Positions 35,883 to 46,368 are shown, counted from the stretch's first letter. The stretch is 64,000 nt of DNA from Hemerocallis citrina (GCA_017893485.1 CM030364.1:39845825-39909824); one strand, 5' to 3'. The notes: generated by a model from the sequence alone, not told the origin. Numbers and translations are program-made.

Positions 35883-36480
35883 TTAGTTTGAATTTCGATA
35901 GGTTTTGTTATAATATTTTCTCTCTTGATCCATTTTTATTTCTTCATTCGTTATATCCAGATTTTTTAAGGCTTCCTCTACTTCTACTGAATTGGGATTT
36001 GCCATTAAATCTTCTATTTCTAAAATGTTTATATTAAGCTTTGTTATAACTTCTAACTCCTTCATACCTTCTTCTGTTATGCCTAGTTTTTCTTCTGTGT
36101 CTTCGGTTATATATCTACATAGTTCTTTTATGTTCTTATTTAGGATTTTTAAATATTTTCTTATAGTTCCTACAAACTCTAGACCATTGTAATTTTCTTC
36201 CAACTCTTGGATGTTTATCGTATAAATTTCTGATTCTATTTTTGAATTTAATATTTTTCCTTTATTAACCATACTTAGCCTAATATTTTATATGTTAGCA
36301 GGTGTTGGTAATACCAACTTGCTTCTTCGTTTCTTTAATCTAATACTTGTATTTTTGTATTTCTTTAGGTAGCTTTTTAGTTATTTTACTTGTTATTAAC
36401 AAATATTTTGATATTTCCCTATCAATTATATGCTTTCTTTCTGTTAATCTTCTATCAATGTATCTAATTTTAAATTTTGA
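35883..36480 (-). pseudogene. Viral 5' ORF region, unknown function
   Basis: The clean ORF 36272-35883 (129 codons) is acidic and helical (EENYNGLEFVGTIRKYLKIL, IEDLMANPNSVEVEEALKNL) with no recognised domain. Upstream, 36480-36340 reads a basic stretch (RRLTERKHII, SKITKKLPKEIQKYKY) with stops, perhaps a separate small ORF. By position these precede the coat protein; they may be a virion-associated or coat N-terminal product. Confidence 0.5.
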
Positions 36481-36540
36481 GAGATTTTTTCATCTTAATT
36501 TTTTTATTTTCTGTGAAATATCCAATTTTTAAATAGGGTA

Positions 36541-36795
36541 GTGAGATATGTAAATTTTTAGTTTTAATGTTGTGTAATATCTCCAAAGGTAGGGTCTTTC
36601 TTAGAAATTATTTCCAACTGTCCTATTTTTGTAAATAGTTAGCGGGTGTCCTATATTTGCAAATGCTTTCTACAAAAATCCTATATGTGAAATTGACTTG
36701 TAGTTCATCCATCTTTAATAGAAGTTTATATTTCGGAAATAACAATGGGAATGACCAATTGACAGTTAAACCATGGATATGTAGCAGCTAATTGT
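36541..36795. other. Spacer between pararetrovirus and Copia element
   Basis: Three related words TGTCCTATTTTTG, TGTCCTATATTTG and AATCCTATATGTG at 36620-36690 form a loose repeat. No gene. The right boundary of the viral insertion is not defined. Confidence 0.4.
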
Positions 36796-37513
36796 TGTTG
36801 AGATTGGGGCATCAACCAACACCCGTTGTCGGAGCGGAACTAATTACAGCAATGAGGAAGTCAAAGTAGACGAGGCGAATAAATTGAGCAAGCAAGTAGA
36901 TCTACCAAACTATCACAAACACAATAACGATGACTTATCCCGGATAGCTTTTGCTTAATCCGGGGGGAAATATAGGGAGATCTGATATTCAACTAGAATA
37001 GATTACAAGGAGTTACTGATTCACTTGATACAAGGAATTAAACTCACCCACCAAGAACTATCTCTCTCTCGAGCCTCTCTTTGTAATGGAGAAAAGAATC
37101 TATGAAGTACTCCCTCTCATATTGGAGGAGTTTACAATATATATAGAAGAATAGAGAGAAACCTAGGTCTAATCTTGATCCTCAGTCGACCGATATAACT
37201 TGGAAAAGAAGTAATTGAATAGGAGCTGCACGATCTAACTTGAAGTTGAAGATTGGGCTGAAATGACCTAACAAATCGAAGCCCAAAAATGAACACAGCA
37301 CCACGGGCGGTCGACTGTCCAACAAGACCAATCGACCGTACCACTCTCTGACATTTCCTGTACTATGAGCGGTCGGGGGGTGCGGTCGACCGCAACTAGC
37401 CTGCACCCTACTGTTGTTGTTTCTCCTTCTACTCACTTCGACGCTTCGACCTTCATGCTTCATATTACCTTCTTTTAATCTGAACAACGAGTATTCAAGA
37501 CACAATCCTAACA
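36796..37513 (-). repeat. Copia 3' LTR (left)
   Basis: 718 bases. Shares long near-identical blocks with the other LTR, and carries GGTCGACTGTCC and GTCGACCGC motifs at 37310-37395. Confidence 0.92.
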
Positions 37514-37808
37514 AACTCCACCTTGGATTGCATATGAGTGCTATCACATGATGTGTTACTCATCTCCAAACTCTAACAAATTCCACTTGCAAAGAAAACT
37601 TAGAACAATAGCTTCTTCTTCCAGTTGAAATGATCTCTACTCAATCTCACCGAATCCAGTGTGGCCCTTCAAAGGCATACCTCCGTAGATGTACTCACAA
37701 AGTTGCCAAACTCCGCACGAACTCCACCTACCCGTAGGCTTTCTCCACCTCTCGACGATATTCGAACATCGTGGTCTCGTCTCGATGAATCTAGTTGCGG
37801 CAAACTAG

Positions 37809-38250
37809 CTAAGCTTGCGGGAATATTGGGAAAGAAGCAACACTTACGCAAGTATTTTGAATTCTCCAAAGCTTGTAGAGATTGTGTTGGCTTGGCCCAA
37901 CCACTCTCATACCTCTAATCACCTTACGACGACCTTGAAAAACAGACAAAACTGCACCCCGAGCTGTGTACCTGCAGCCCCAAGCATCAAGAGTTCCCAA
38001 GGAAATCAGATTTCGTTTCAGCAGAGGAATATGCAAAACATCCCTTAAAGTGAACATGCGTAGACCTGGCATCTTCAACTCAACTGTTCCCTCACCCACT
38101 ACTTCACAAATCTTTCCAGTTCCCGTTGTCACACAACGCCCCGTAGTAGACTTATAAGTAGAAAATAACTCCCTCTTGGAGCAAATATGAGAAGAACTCT
38201 CTCAGTCAAGAAACCAACTAGAATCCACTCCTAAAGAATTTGAAACAAGA
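37809..38250 (-). pseudogene. Copia protease and GAG-pre-integrase remnant
   Basis: After a damaged active site (WFLD, then a stop where DSG is expected, near 38210) the frame 38132-37809 has CEVVGEGTVELKMPGLRMFT, DVLHIPLLKRNLISLG and HNLYKLWRIQN, the standard protease-to-pre-integrase sequence. Integrase zinc and catalytic domains should follow but do not. Confidence 0.8.
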
Positions 38251-38329
38251 AGACACGAACCACCTGAATCAAAGGCACCAAAGGCACTAACTACATTAGC
38301 GACTGAACTCTCGTTATTGGCGCTCTCTT

Positions 38330-39077
38330 GATTCTGTAATTTCTAACAGTTTTTCTTGATATGCCCTGGCCTCTTGCAATATCAGCAACGGATCGAATCC
38401 TTTTGCAAAGCACTTTGTCTTCCCCCCGAAGGACCATCCACTGCTAGACAACTTGTAGGAATAGACAATGATGATTTATGGGTCTCCTTCCTAAGTTGAT
38501 TTTCCTTCAATGCTTTGATTACACCATCTACCGAAATACTTATCTTGGCAGATCTACCGTGTAGCATGGTTGTGATCAAAGTCTCGTACGAATTCGGCAG
38601 TGAATATATCAGGTTGAAAGCTTAATCTTTCTCACACAAATCTGTGTTGATCACCTTAAGTTCAGATAATACCTTATTGAACTCTGTAATGTGGTCTTGG
38701 AGATCGATACCTTCCTTCATAGATAAACGAAACAACTTCCTCTTCCAATGCATCTGATCTAATAACGACGAACCAGAGTAGTCAGCTATGAGTTTTGCCC
38801 ACAAACTCGCCGCATCAGTTTCTTCAAGAAATCTGCACTTGACCTCATCCGCCAAGGACAGTCGGATCAGACTTATGGCTCTTTCACGAATATCTTCCCA
38901 ATTGTCATCCTTCATATCTGTTGGCTTTTCTTTCTTCTTGAGTACTGCTGACTGCAACCGTTCTTGAATAAGAACATCATACATGTCAGTCTTCCACAGA
39001 TTGAAATTAATCTTACCATCAAACTGCTTGATCTTCAAAATACTGTGGCATGTCATCTTAACCAAGGAACTCGGCAA
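38330..39077 (-). pseudogene. Copia gag with CCHC knuckle, broken
   Basis: The frame 39077-38622 contains IKQFDGKINFNLWKTDMYDV, then DADAASLWAKL-type sequence (ETDAASLWAKLIADYSGSSL) and KEGIDLQDHITEFNKVLSEL, the UBN2/Copia gag signature. Downstream, 38579-38382 is the basic linker, and 38390-38340 reads YCKRPGHIKKNC, a zinc knuckle whose first Cys context is altered. Stops near 38620 and 38340 break it. Confidence 0.85.
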
Positions 39078-39097
39078 CCTGACGCTATGATACCAGT

Positions 39098-40053
39098 TGT
39101 TGAGATTGGGGCGTCAACTAACGCCCGCTGTCGCAGCGGAACTAATGAGAGTAATGAGGAAGTCGGAGTAGATGGAGCGAATAAATTGAGCAAGCAAGTA
39201 GATCTACCAAACTAACACAAACACAACAGCGATGACTTATCCCGGTTAGCTTTTGCTTAATCCGGGAGAAAATATAGGGAGATCTGATATTAGCAAGTCT
39301 TACAAAGAGTGCAACTCCTGATCAAGCTGAGCTAAGAAGGAGGAGTTCTATTAGGAAGATATAGTAAGATTTTCTCTGACATGATCTTCTATCCTAGCGT
39401 GCGTCAAAGCCTGCCACTTTATCCTTTCTTGCTTCCTCTCCTTTCGCTTATTGAGTAGGGCTTGCTTTCGCTTCCTCGATTTCGTGGATACCTTTTGTTC
39501 CTGTTTAGTCTACTAGAGGAGATTACAATTAGTTACTGATTCACTTGATACAAGGAATTAAACTCACCCACCAAGAACTATCTCTCTCTCGAGCCTCTCT
39601 TTGCAATGGAGAAAAGAATCTATGAAGTACTCCCTCTCATATTAGAGGAGTTTACAATATATATAGAAGAATAGAGAGAAACCTAGGTCTAATCTTGATC
39701 CCCAGTCGTCCGATATAACATGGAAAAGAAGTAACTGAATAGGAGCCGCACGATCTAACTTGGAGTTGAAGATTGAGCTGAAACGACTTAACAAATCGAA
39801 GCCCAAAAACGAACACAGCGCCGCGGGTGGTCGACTGTCCAACAAGACCGGTCGACCGTACCACTCTCTGACATTTCCTGTACTACGAGCGGTCGGGGGT
39901 GCGATCGGGGGGTGCGGTCGACTGTCACCAAGACCAGTTGACCGCAACTAGCCTGCACCCTACTGTTGTTGTTTCTCCTTCTACTCACTTCAACGGTTCG
40001 ACCTCCGTGCTTCATATTACCTTCTTTTAATCTGAACAAACACAGTCCTAACA
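39098..40053 (-). repeat. Copia 5' LTR (right), with ~220-bp insertion
   Basis: 956 bases. It equals the other LTR except for extra sequence at about 39292-39512 (starting AGCAAGTCTTACAAAG, C/T-rich with CTTTCGCTT words) and an extra ~30-base GGTCGACTGTCACC repeat unit near 39910. The extra block has no evident TSD or inverted ends. Confidence 0.9.
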
Positions 40054-40058
40054 ATTGT

Positions 40059-40512
40059 TACGTTTTTCTGGCTCTAAGCTATTGGTATCTGTTTATGATC
40101 AGGGTGCATCTATGTTTGGGAAAAGAAGACAATAACTGAATATTGCATTTGACCTTGTGGTATCGATAAAGCCAACAACCAAAGAGTCTGAAGCGAAACC
40201 AAGCATTAGCGTTATATATAACAACACGAGAAAATACTTTCATTTTTCTTCTTCTAAACCAAAGGAGACTACTGTTGCTGAACTTGACCCCATGAATACT
40301 CTGATGAGAATGCATTCAAACTTGATTCATTGTTGTTGTCGTCGATGTAGTCGGATTCAACTCATGATAGTTTAAATTTCACACTTTCACAAATAGCTAA
40401 GGCTCTATGCTCAAGTATTTCTTCCACTTTTTACCCAATTATTCATGTAACAAAATTATATATATCTAAAATAACTTGAGAATACAAATCTATACATTGT
40501 ATCTACAATATA
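40059..40512 (+). other. Unidentified exon-like ORF (40157-40375) in host spacer
   Basis: The frame read from about 40142 has mixed composition (PTTKESEAKPSISVIYNNTR, FHFSSSKPKETTVAELDP, then CCCRRCSR) unlike nearby repeats and follows a plausible 3' splice site TTATGATCAG at about 40101. It ends at a TAG at 40373. I recognise no family. It could be a captured or degenerate exon, or chance. Confidence 0.25.
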
Positions 40513-40717
40513 TCTCTAATCTCTAATCTCTAATCTCTAATATTATAATGGGAGAAGGCCTTAGTGTTATTTGTCATTTTGTCATTCTACCAACATATGC
40601 AATGTACGTACATAACTAATATAAAGGGGGTTTCCTGTTCAAATCCTCCTTACATCAGAGTTTTTATTTTTATATTTTGAAATTATTAAAATGTGCATCG
40701 CACGTGTAAATTACTAG
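40513..40717 (+). mobile_element. Short Helitron with repeated 5' terminus
   Basis: Begins after an A with four tandem TCTCTAA words, then TATTATAATGGGAGAAGG as in the 20777 copy, and ends TGTAAATTACTAG before a T. Hairpin ATGTGC-ATC-GCACGT at 40691-40705. 205 bases, no coding. Confidence 0.75.
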
Positions 40718-40934
40718 TTATGTTAAACCATTTTTGGTCTAATGATTTTTCTAATTTTTTTTAAAACAAAAAAAGAGAGCAAATGTAGGAGACAACTTTT
40801 CACTATTTCTATATCCAAATTTTGAAGTGCAATTTTATCTCTTAATCAAACCTTAAAAAACGTACAATATTGTATATATGTTATTAGAGATTTTTTTTTC
40901 AAAAATAGTTTTGTTAATTTCTCACTTTTAAAAA
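40718..40934. other. AT-rich spacer, nothing recognised
   Basis: Poly-A and poly-T runs, no gene. Confidence 0.5.
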
Positions 40935-41313
40935 CTAGTATTTTTCACGCGCGATGCACGTTTTGATAAGAGTTGGAGGATTTTCACGTGCATCGTATGT
41001 GTTAAAAAATAGTTTTGGAGTTGGACGTGATTGCACGTAATTAGGAAAAATATTCCGAAAGAAAAGCTATAATTTATATGTGCAATGCACGTATTTATAA
41101 GTAGAATTTAAGTTGTACATGCAACATATGGGTATGTTTAGTGTTAAAAACTATTATAAAATTTTTTTGCACGTGCGTTGCACGTTTTAAATAGGTGATT
41201 TTTTTTATTTGTTTGTTTTTTGTTGTAATTAATGGAAGAGTTGGAGTTGTACGTGCAATGCACGTGCTTGTATATTGACAAATGACCACCCCAACTCTCC
41301 CATTATAATATTA
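40935..41313 (-). mobile_element. Helitron-like element or composite with several internal hairpins
   Basis: On the minus strand its 3' end is ACGTGCATCGCGCGTG, AAAAATA, then CTAG at 40938-40935 before a T. Its other end reads TATTATAATGGGAGAG, the family's 5' subterminal sequence. Inside, ACGTGC..GCACGT hairpins recur near 41085, 41170 and 41255, suggesting several truncated termini. Confidence 0.55.
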
Positions 41314-41496
41314 CTAGTGTAATGCACGTGCAATGCACGTGGGGAAAATGGGGAGGGGAATGAAAAGGACAAAAAAATAAAAAATCTACCAACACGTGCG
41401 CTGCACGTGTTGACACACACACACTAAGGAATAAAAAATTGTTTATTTGTTTATAACCTCATCTCTCCCATTATAATAGTTATAGATTATTAGAGA
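41314..41496 (-). mobile_element. Short Helitron next to another Helitron end
   Basis: Minus strand: starts TCTCTAATAATC after an A (41497), carries CTATTATAATGGGAGAG, and ends ACGTGC-ATT-GCACGT, GCATTACACTAG at 41314 directly before the T that begins the neighbouring element's TAATATTATAATGGG. 183 bases. Confidence 0.65.
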
Positions 41497-41540
41497 TTAT
41501 GTACAATATATTATTGCACATTGTTATATTTAAAAATTAT

Positions 41541-41569
41541 GTGCAATATATTGCACAGGATTATACTAG
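41541..41569 (+). other. Isolated Helitron-like 3' end
   Basis: A perfect 16-base palindrome GTGCAATATATTGCAC (41541-41556) followed after 9 bases by CTAG and a T. A partial copy GTACAATATATTGCAC lies at 41500. No matching 5' end was found. Confidence 0.45.
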
Positions 41570-42109
41570 TGTAAGAGCATCCACAATGGTGTTTCTTAAA
41601 TATGAGAAAATGGCAAAAATAGAAATAGAAAATCGGAGGGGAGCATGCAGTGGTCGTTTGCTAAAAATTTCTCAAAAAAAATAACCAGACGAAACAAGTT
41701 GTATCGTCTAGCACGTCGAGTAAAAAAGAATATTTAAAAATTGCAAGAGACGGGACATGTTGTCCCGTCCCTCCTAATTCCTTATATAGTTATTAAAAAA
41801 AAATTAACATAAATGTTTAAGTTAATTAACTATTTGTTAAGATTATTGGATGAGAATAATTCTTTATTGATTGATTAAACTGAGTACAATATGTCTCCTA
41901 TATATAGGAGAGAAGAGAATACTAAATCAATACATTATTCAATGTGGGACTAAACTAATCTATCATCTAACAGCCCTTCTCAAACTCAAGTTGGTTCAAG
42001 CAATAAGAGTCTGGAATACTGACGATGTTGATATGGAAGAAACGGCGCTTGATGTCGCATATGATGGAAACTGAGAAGTAGATTGTTGCGGAAGAAAGTA
42101 GTGGTGGCG

Positions 42110-42335
42110 CACTGTTGAGATCTCACCCCGAACAGTGGCGGGATCTCCATATCACGATTTGTGATGGGATCTCACCCCTGAACTGAGAAATAGACTAATG
42201 GGATCTCACCCCTGACTTGAGACATAGTCGATGATGGGATCTCACCCCTGACTCGAGACATAGTCAGTGATGGGATCTCACCCCTGACTTGAGACATAGT
42301 CAATGATGGAATATTATCCCTGAAATGTGAACTGG
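42110..42335. repeat. ~36-bp tandem repeats in the TRIM-like element
   Basis: Four units with GGGATCTCACCCCTGA and GAGACATAGTC at about 42166, 42200, 42236 and 42271, with a diverged fifth at each side. Confidence 0.8.
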
Positions 42336-42664
42336 ATGCTGATAACACCCCCTCTCAAACTTACGATCGATCAACCCGAGTAAGTTGACGATCTGGATGT
42401 AGAAGCACAAGAACCTATAAGATTTTTTTTTTTTGGGAGAAAAACAGCAACAACAAAGCAATCAGCGATCCAAGCCAAAACAGCACACAGCAATTTCACC
42501 CAACAGCAACAGCAACAGCAAATAGCGAACATGGATCAACTCCACATAACAGCAATCACAAATCCCCTCTTCTTCCGAACACCAAACACAACATCAAAAT
42601 CCCTCCTTCACAAAACACCAAACACCAAACCCAAATCAATCCTTCATCTTCGCAAAACAGCAAA

Positions 42665-43310
42665 GAGAGAGAGAGAAAGAGAGAGAGACAGCAGCAGGGT
42701 CAGCAATGGAAGAGGAGATCTGGACGACAAGAGAGGGGGCGGGGGTGTTGACCTGGGCAAGGGCGGCGCTCAGGGTGGCATCACTGGAGGTCGACGCGAT
42801 TGGAAGGGAGGAGGACAGTGCGCTCGCGCTGGCGTCAATCGGAAAGGAGCAGCAGCAATGGGTTAATGGGTTCTGGTCTTGACTATCGTCGGAAGGGAAA
42901 GGGGGAGGATCGCCGGAGGTTGGAGGTCGCGACTGGAGGGGGGATGGCGACGGGGTGGGGGTCGCCGGAGCACGCGAATGGCACCGGGAGGAAGAACGGG
43001 GAAGAAGTACAGTAGATGGTAGAGTTTGGGTCTGATCGGGGAGAGAGAAACAGAGAGGAGAGAGAAAGAGGGAAGAGGGATGATATCATGTTGGCGGCGG
43101 AGAGAGACACCAAAATCGGATCTTGATTTTGGGGGATTTTGGGGATTTTAGGGTTTGGAAATTTTTGGTAGATTTGGAGGATTTGATTGGGAGAGGAAGA
43201 GGGATGACAGCTAGGATTTTGGGGGAGATTAGGGTTTTGGTATTTGATCGAGAGCGGAAGAGAGATGTCTGGAGGTGGAGTGATTCCGATGAAGATGAGA
43301 ACCACTCCAC
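42665..43310 (-). other. GC-rich interior of the TRIM-like element, possible captured sequence
   Basis: A GAGAGA tract (42665-42690) and a GC-rich block rich in GGAGG/GCCGG. On the minus strand an ATG near 43310 opens 74 and 140-codon frames that are Ser/Pro-rich (SLPLSIKYQNPNLPQNP); composition suggests leader rather than protein. I recognise no source gene. Confidence 0.35.
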
Positions 43311-44039
43311 CTCGACGACGAGGATAAAATTAGTATAGGCCTTATAGAACGATAATGCTCTGATACCATGTTAAGATTATTGGATGAGAATAATTCTTTA
43401 TTGATTGATTAAACTGAGTACAATATGACTCTTATATATAGGAGAGAAGAGAATACTAAACCAATATATTATTCAATATGGGACTAAACTAATCTATCAT
43501 CTAACACTATTAATTAGATATTAAAATAGTTAAAATTAAATAAATTAAATATTAAAATATGTACTAATCTACCTAACACCTAACATTAAGCTCAGAAATG
43601 TGCTGGACGGGACATGTTGTCCTGTCCAAGCTATTTTGTGCTTTAAACGGGATAACATGTCTCGTTTGATGATTTTTCGATTTTTTTTTTTTTTGTTTAG
43701 ACGATACAACATGTATCGTCCGATCATTAAAAAAAAAAACTTGTTTCTTCTGATCCCATTAAAAAAAATAATCAAGGGACGGAACAACACCCCTATAATT
43801 TGAGAATCGACAATTCGTTTCTCAAATATGAGAATGGACTGTAACAATTTTGTTAAAATATGATAAATAGCAAACTACTGCAGACCTTTGTTTCTCAAAA
43901 TATGAAAATCTAACAAATATAGCAAACAACTGTGAATGCTCTAAGGTTATGCAGCTATGCTAACAAAAGTAGGTAATTTCCTAAAAGCTTCAGAATTTAT
44001 GTGCTAAGATCCATCCATTTCTAAAACCAAACACAATAT

Positions 44040-44184
44040 AAATTCGGGTCTTAAAAATTCCCGAATCCGGATCTGCCATCTAGACCCGAAAGGAAAGCGG
44101 ATTAAACCCAACTCAAAATAAAAAAAAATCGCATACCCGACAACAAGAAAGATAGTATATACATTTAGAAGGGAAAAAGGCAGC
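44040..44184 (+). promoter_or_regulatory. FOLB: Putative FOLB core promoter
   Basis: AGTATATACATTTAG at about 44154-44168 is a TATA-like element about 30 bases before the inferred start of the 5'UTR exon. Upstream, GGGTCTTAAAAATTCCCGAA at 44046 forms a loose inverted repeat with TCTAGACCCGAAAGG. The MITE ends at 43941, leaving only about 0.2 kb of unique upstream DNA. Inferred from position. Confidence 0.45.
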
Positions 44185-44242
44185 AGTTTTGCTTCTCAGT
44201 TATCTCAGTTGCGAGAAAGAAGATAACTTCATCCCAAAAAAG
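44185..44242 (+). other. FOLB: Putative non-coding first exon of FOLB (5'UTR)
   Basis: A pyrimidine/purine-mixed leader with no ATG, ending CCCAAAAAAG before GTATATCG, a plausible 5' splice site. It would splice to TTTTGCTTAG at 46529-46538. Intron 1 would be 2296 bp (44243-46538), of which 691 bp is the Harbinger MITE. The start position is approximate. Confidence 0.5.
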
Positions 44243-45677
44243 GTATATCGACTTTTTTATCCTTCTTATTTATTTAATTTAATTTGTTAATTTTCTTATT
44301 TCTGTTCCGATTAATCTAGTTCTCCTTATAGGCAACTGGGTCGAATTTTTATGTGGGGGTTTCAATTTATTAGTGTGTTTTTGCATATATATTGAGTAAT
44401 AATTCATTTAATTTAAATTTGTTTGTGACTCAATTTAGTGACTGAATAAGGAATCAATGGGTTACCGACTTTTTATTCCAATTTGGTTTGCACCCAAACC
44501 CTTGCCAATTTGGAAAATGACAATTCTGGTTAGGTTTTATACCCATTGGAAAATTTTCAGGTACAAGATTGAAAACAGGAACTCACAACAGTTCCCGCAA
44601 AGTTTTTGTTATTGTGTAATGCATGCATGGTGTATATATTATAAGCAACTCTAAACCGATATGCATATATGAATCATTTACTCTAAAGTTTGTTTTGTTA
44701 CCAATTGGTTCTAAATATTTACTTGTGTGATAGTAAAAAGCCGTGTTGAAACTATTAGTTGCAATCTACAGGTTTTCTATTTTTTAATTTTTTGATAAGA
44801 AAAACTAATTCTAAACACCTTTTATAATTTTTTTTAAAAAAATCTATTTTATCAAAAAGTTTGCTCTGAACACTACCGTTCTTCTCTTGTTAACTTGTTT
44901 TTTCCCTTAAGATTATTAGTTATATCCAACCGAAGAAGAGTTATTTTTAATGTTATTATTTGTATGCTACTCATATACTCATGTTGATCTTACGACTAAA
45001 CATTCTGCTGCGGTCATATGTGTCTGATTGATTTCAGGTTATGGCCTAAGTTGTTGTTGAGAGTTAAATGCTTTCAAGTTTTAATTGATCTGCTAATAGG
45101 AAAATATGTCTTTGTTCAATTTGTGTAAGATTGCAGTGGCAACTAATGCTAGACTTCCATAACGTATGATGCATTTTAGTTTTTAACTGCTGAATCTCAA
45201 CAATCGTCTAGATTGGCCTAACACCGATTTTAACCTTTTGAAACCTTCTTCGTGCTTGGGTAATTTCGGAGAGCTAATTGTAATTTCATTCCTAAGCCTA
45301 TCATATTTCTGTAAGAGCTAGTTTCTTACTTTTTGAATTTTCAATCAGAAATCATTTTATGAGGAGAAAACCTCGTTTTTACTGACTTTGTTATCCCAGT
45401 TGATATCTTTCATCAGGCTTCTACAGCTCAAAAATATTGTATGTAAAATTGAGTATACTCTTTTGAATGCATTGGTCCTCACTCTCACAGTAGTGTCACT
45501 ACCTACATGGTCATGGCTGTAATCAATATGAAGCTCCTTTTTGTTGCTTCAACCTCAATATGAAGACTAGATTTCAGTTTATCACCTATTAAAATGCAAT
45601 CCTTCTACTCTAGCTCATACAGACATATTTGCACTGTTTCTTTCAAGTATGATAACCCTGTTCAGATTCTTTTGTAA

Positions 45678-46368
45678 GAGCATCCACAATGGTGTTTGCT
45701 ATTTTTTTGGCAAAATGACAAAATGAGAAATAGCAATTTTGAAAAGCGTCACCCTGGTTTATTTGCTAAATTTTGAGATTGCTATTTTTTTTATCAGACG
45801 GAAAATGTTACTTCCGTCCGAGAGGTAAAATTGTAATATTTAGGAAAATAAAAATAGTGTTTAGTTATTAAATTATCATTAGTTAATTAATTAGTGATTA
45901 AAATAATACTAAATCCTGATTAAATTAATAAAGTGAGTGATTAGTGATTAAAATAATGGAAAAGTGAGTGATTAATTGTTGCTTGATGCTGACATTTCTT
46001 AAACGGGACATGTTGTCCCGTTTGGCCCATTTTTGAGCTCGGCTATGTCCCGTCCGATGCTTTTAAAAATTTTTAATTTGTTTTTTTTAGGAGGGGGGGG
46101 GGGACAACATGTTCCGTCCGATCCAAAAAAAAAATTTTAAAAAATCATGGACGGTACATGTTATGTCATCCGATCATATCTAAAAATAAAAAAAAAAAAA
46201 AAAAACTGGGGACGGAACCTATATTTTGAGAATGAGCAAATAGTTTCTCAAATATGAGAAGCTACTGTAGCAACTTTGCAAAAATATAGCCAAATAGCAA
46301 ACCAATGTGGAACACTTTTTGCCAAAAAATGGCAAAATGGCAAATATACCATACCATTGTGGATGCTC
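45678..46368. mobile_element. PIF/Harbinger-type MITE in FOLB intron 1
   Basis: 691 bases, ends GAGCATCCACAATGG and CCATTGTGGATGCTC, TSD TAA at 45675-45677 and 46369-46371. Internal AACGGGACATGTTGTCCCG palindrome near 46002 links it to 41575-43941. Confidence 0.88.

Larger units (their letters stand above)
21714..36540 (-). mobile_element. Endogenous pararetrovirus (Caulimoviridae-like), decayed, interrupted by two solo LTRs
   Basis: Read on the minus strand the order is: short ORF region (36480-35883), coat protein with zinc knuckle, movement protein, protease, reverse transcriptase, RNase H, a coiled-coil-led terminal ORF (27427-26411), a CaMV-35S-like promoter, leader, and a tRNA-Met primer site. 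Without the two LTRs the viral DNA is about 7.4 kb, near the size of one caulimovirid genome. Coat before movement protein, with the latter just ahead of protease-RT, recalls solendovirus-like layouts, but I do not assign a genus. Multiple stops, frameshifts and a ruined RT active site make it inert. No LTRs or integrase belong to it. Confidence 0.85.
36796..40053 (-). mobile_element. Copia deletion derivative with perfect TSD
   Basis: LTRs at 36796-37513 and 39098-40053 start TGTTGAGATTGGGG and end CCTAACA in the window orientation. The TSD ATTGT is perfect (36791-36795 and 40054-40058). On the minus strand the PBS TGGTATCATAGC (39095-39084) lies 2 bases after the 5' LTR, and AAGGTGGAG just before the 3' LTR is the polypurine tract. 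The internal region is only 1.58 kb: gag, zinc knuckle, protease and the pre-integrase domain, with integrase, RT and RNase H gone. It moved or survived as a deleted form. Confidence 0.92.
41835..43506 (-). mobile_element. TRIM-like non-autonomous LTR retroelement
   Basis: Two 138-bp LTRs (41835-41972 and 43369-43506) start TGTTAAGATTATTGG and end ATCATCTAACA; TSD CTATT perfect on both sides. On the minus strand TGGTATCAGAGC (43368-43357) follows the 5' LTR directly as PBS for tRNA-Met(i), and GAGAAGGGC precedes the 3' LTR as polypurine tract. The 1.4-kb interior has no gag or pol. Short LTRs plus this PBS suggest a Copia (Ale-like) parent; inference. Confidence 0.9.
41575..43941. mobile_element. 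PIF/Harbinger-type MITE, split by a retroelement
   Basis: Ends GAGCATCCACAATGG and CTGTGAATGCTC, flanked by TAA on both sides (41572-41574, 43942-43944), the TSD of Harbinger elements. Subtracting the 1672-base insert and its 5-base TSD leaves 690 bases, against 691 for the related copy at 45678-46368. Both carry GGGACATGTTGTCCCG-like palindromes near their ends. Non-coding. Confidence 0.85.

Noticed and set aside
36273..36330. Second viral primer site (TGGTATTACCAA)
   Set aside because: Only the first six bases match the initiator tRNA-Met complement; treated as chance.
40157..40375. A confident host gene
   Set aside because: No ATG start, no family recognised and no supporting neighbouring exon; kept only as a low-confidence exon-like ORF.
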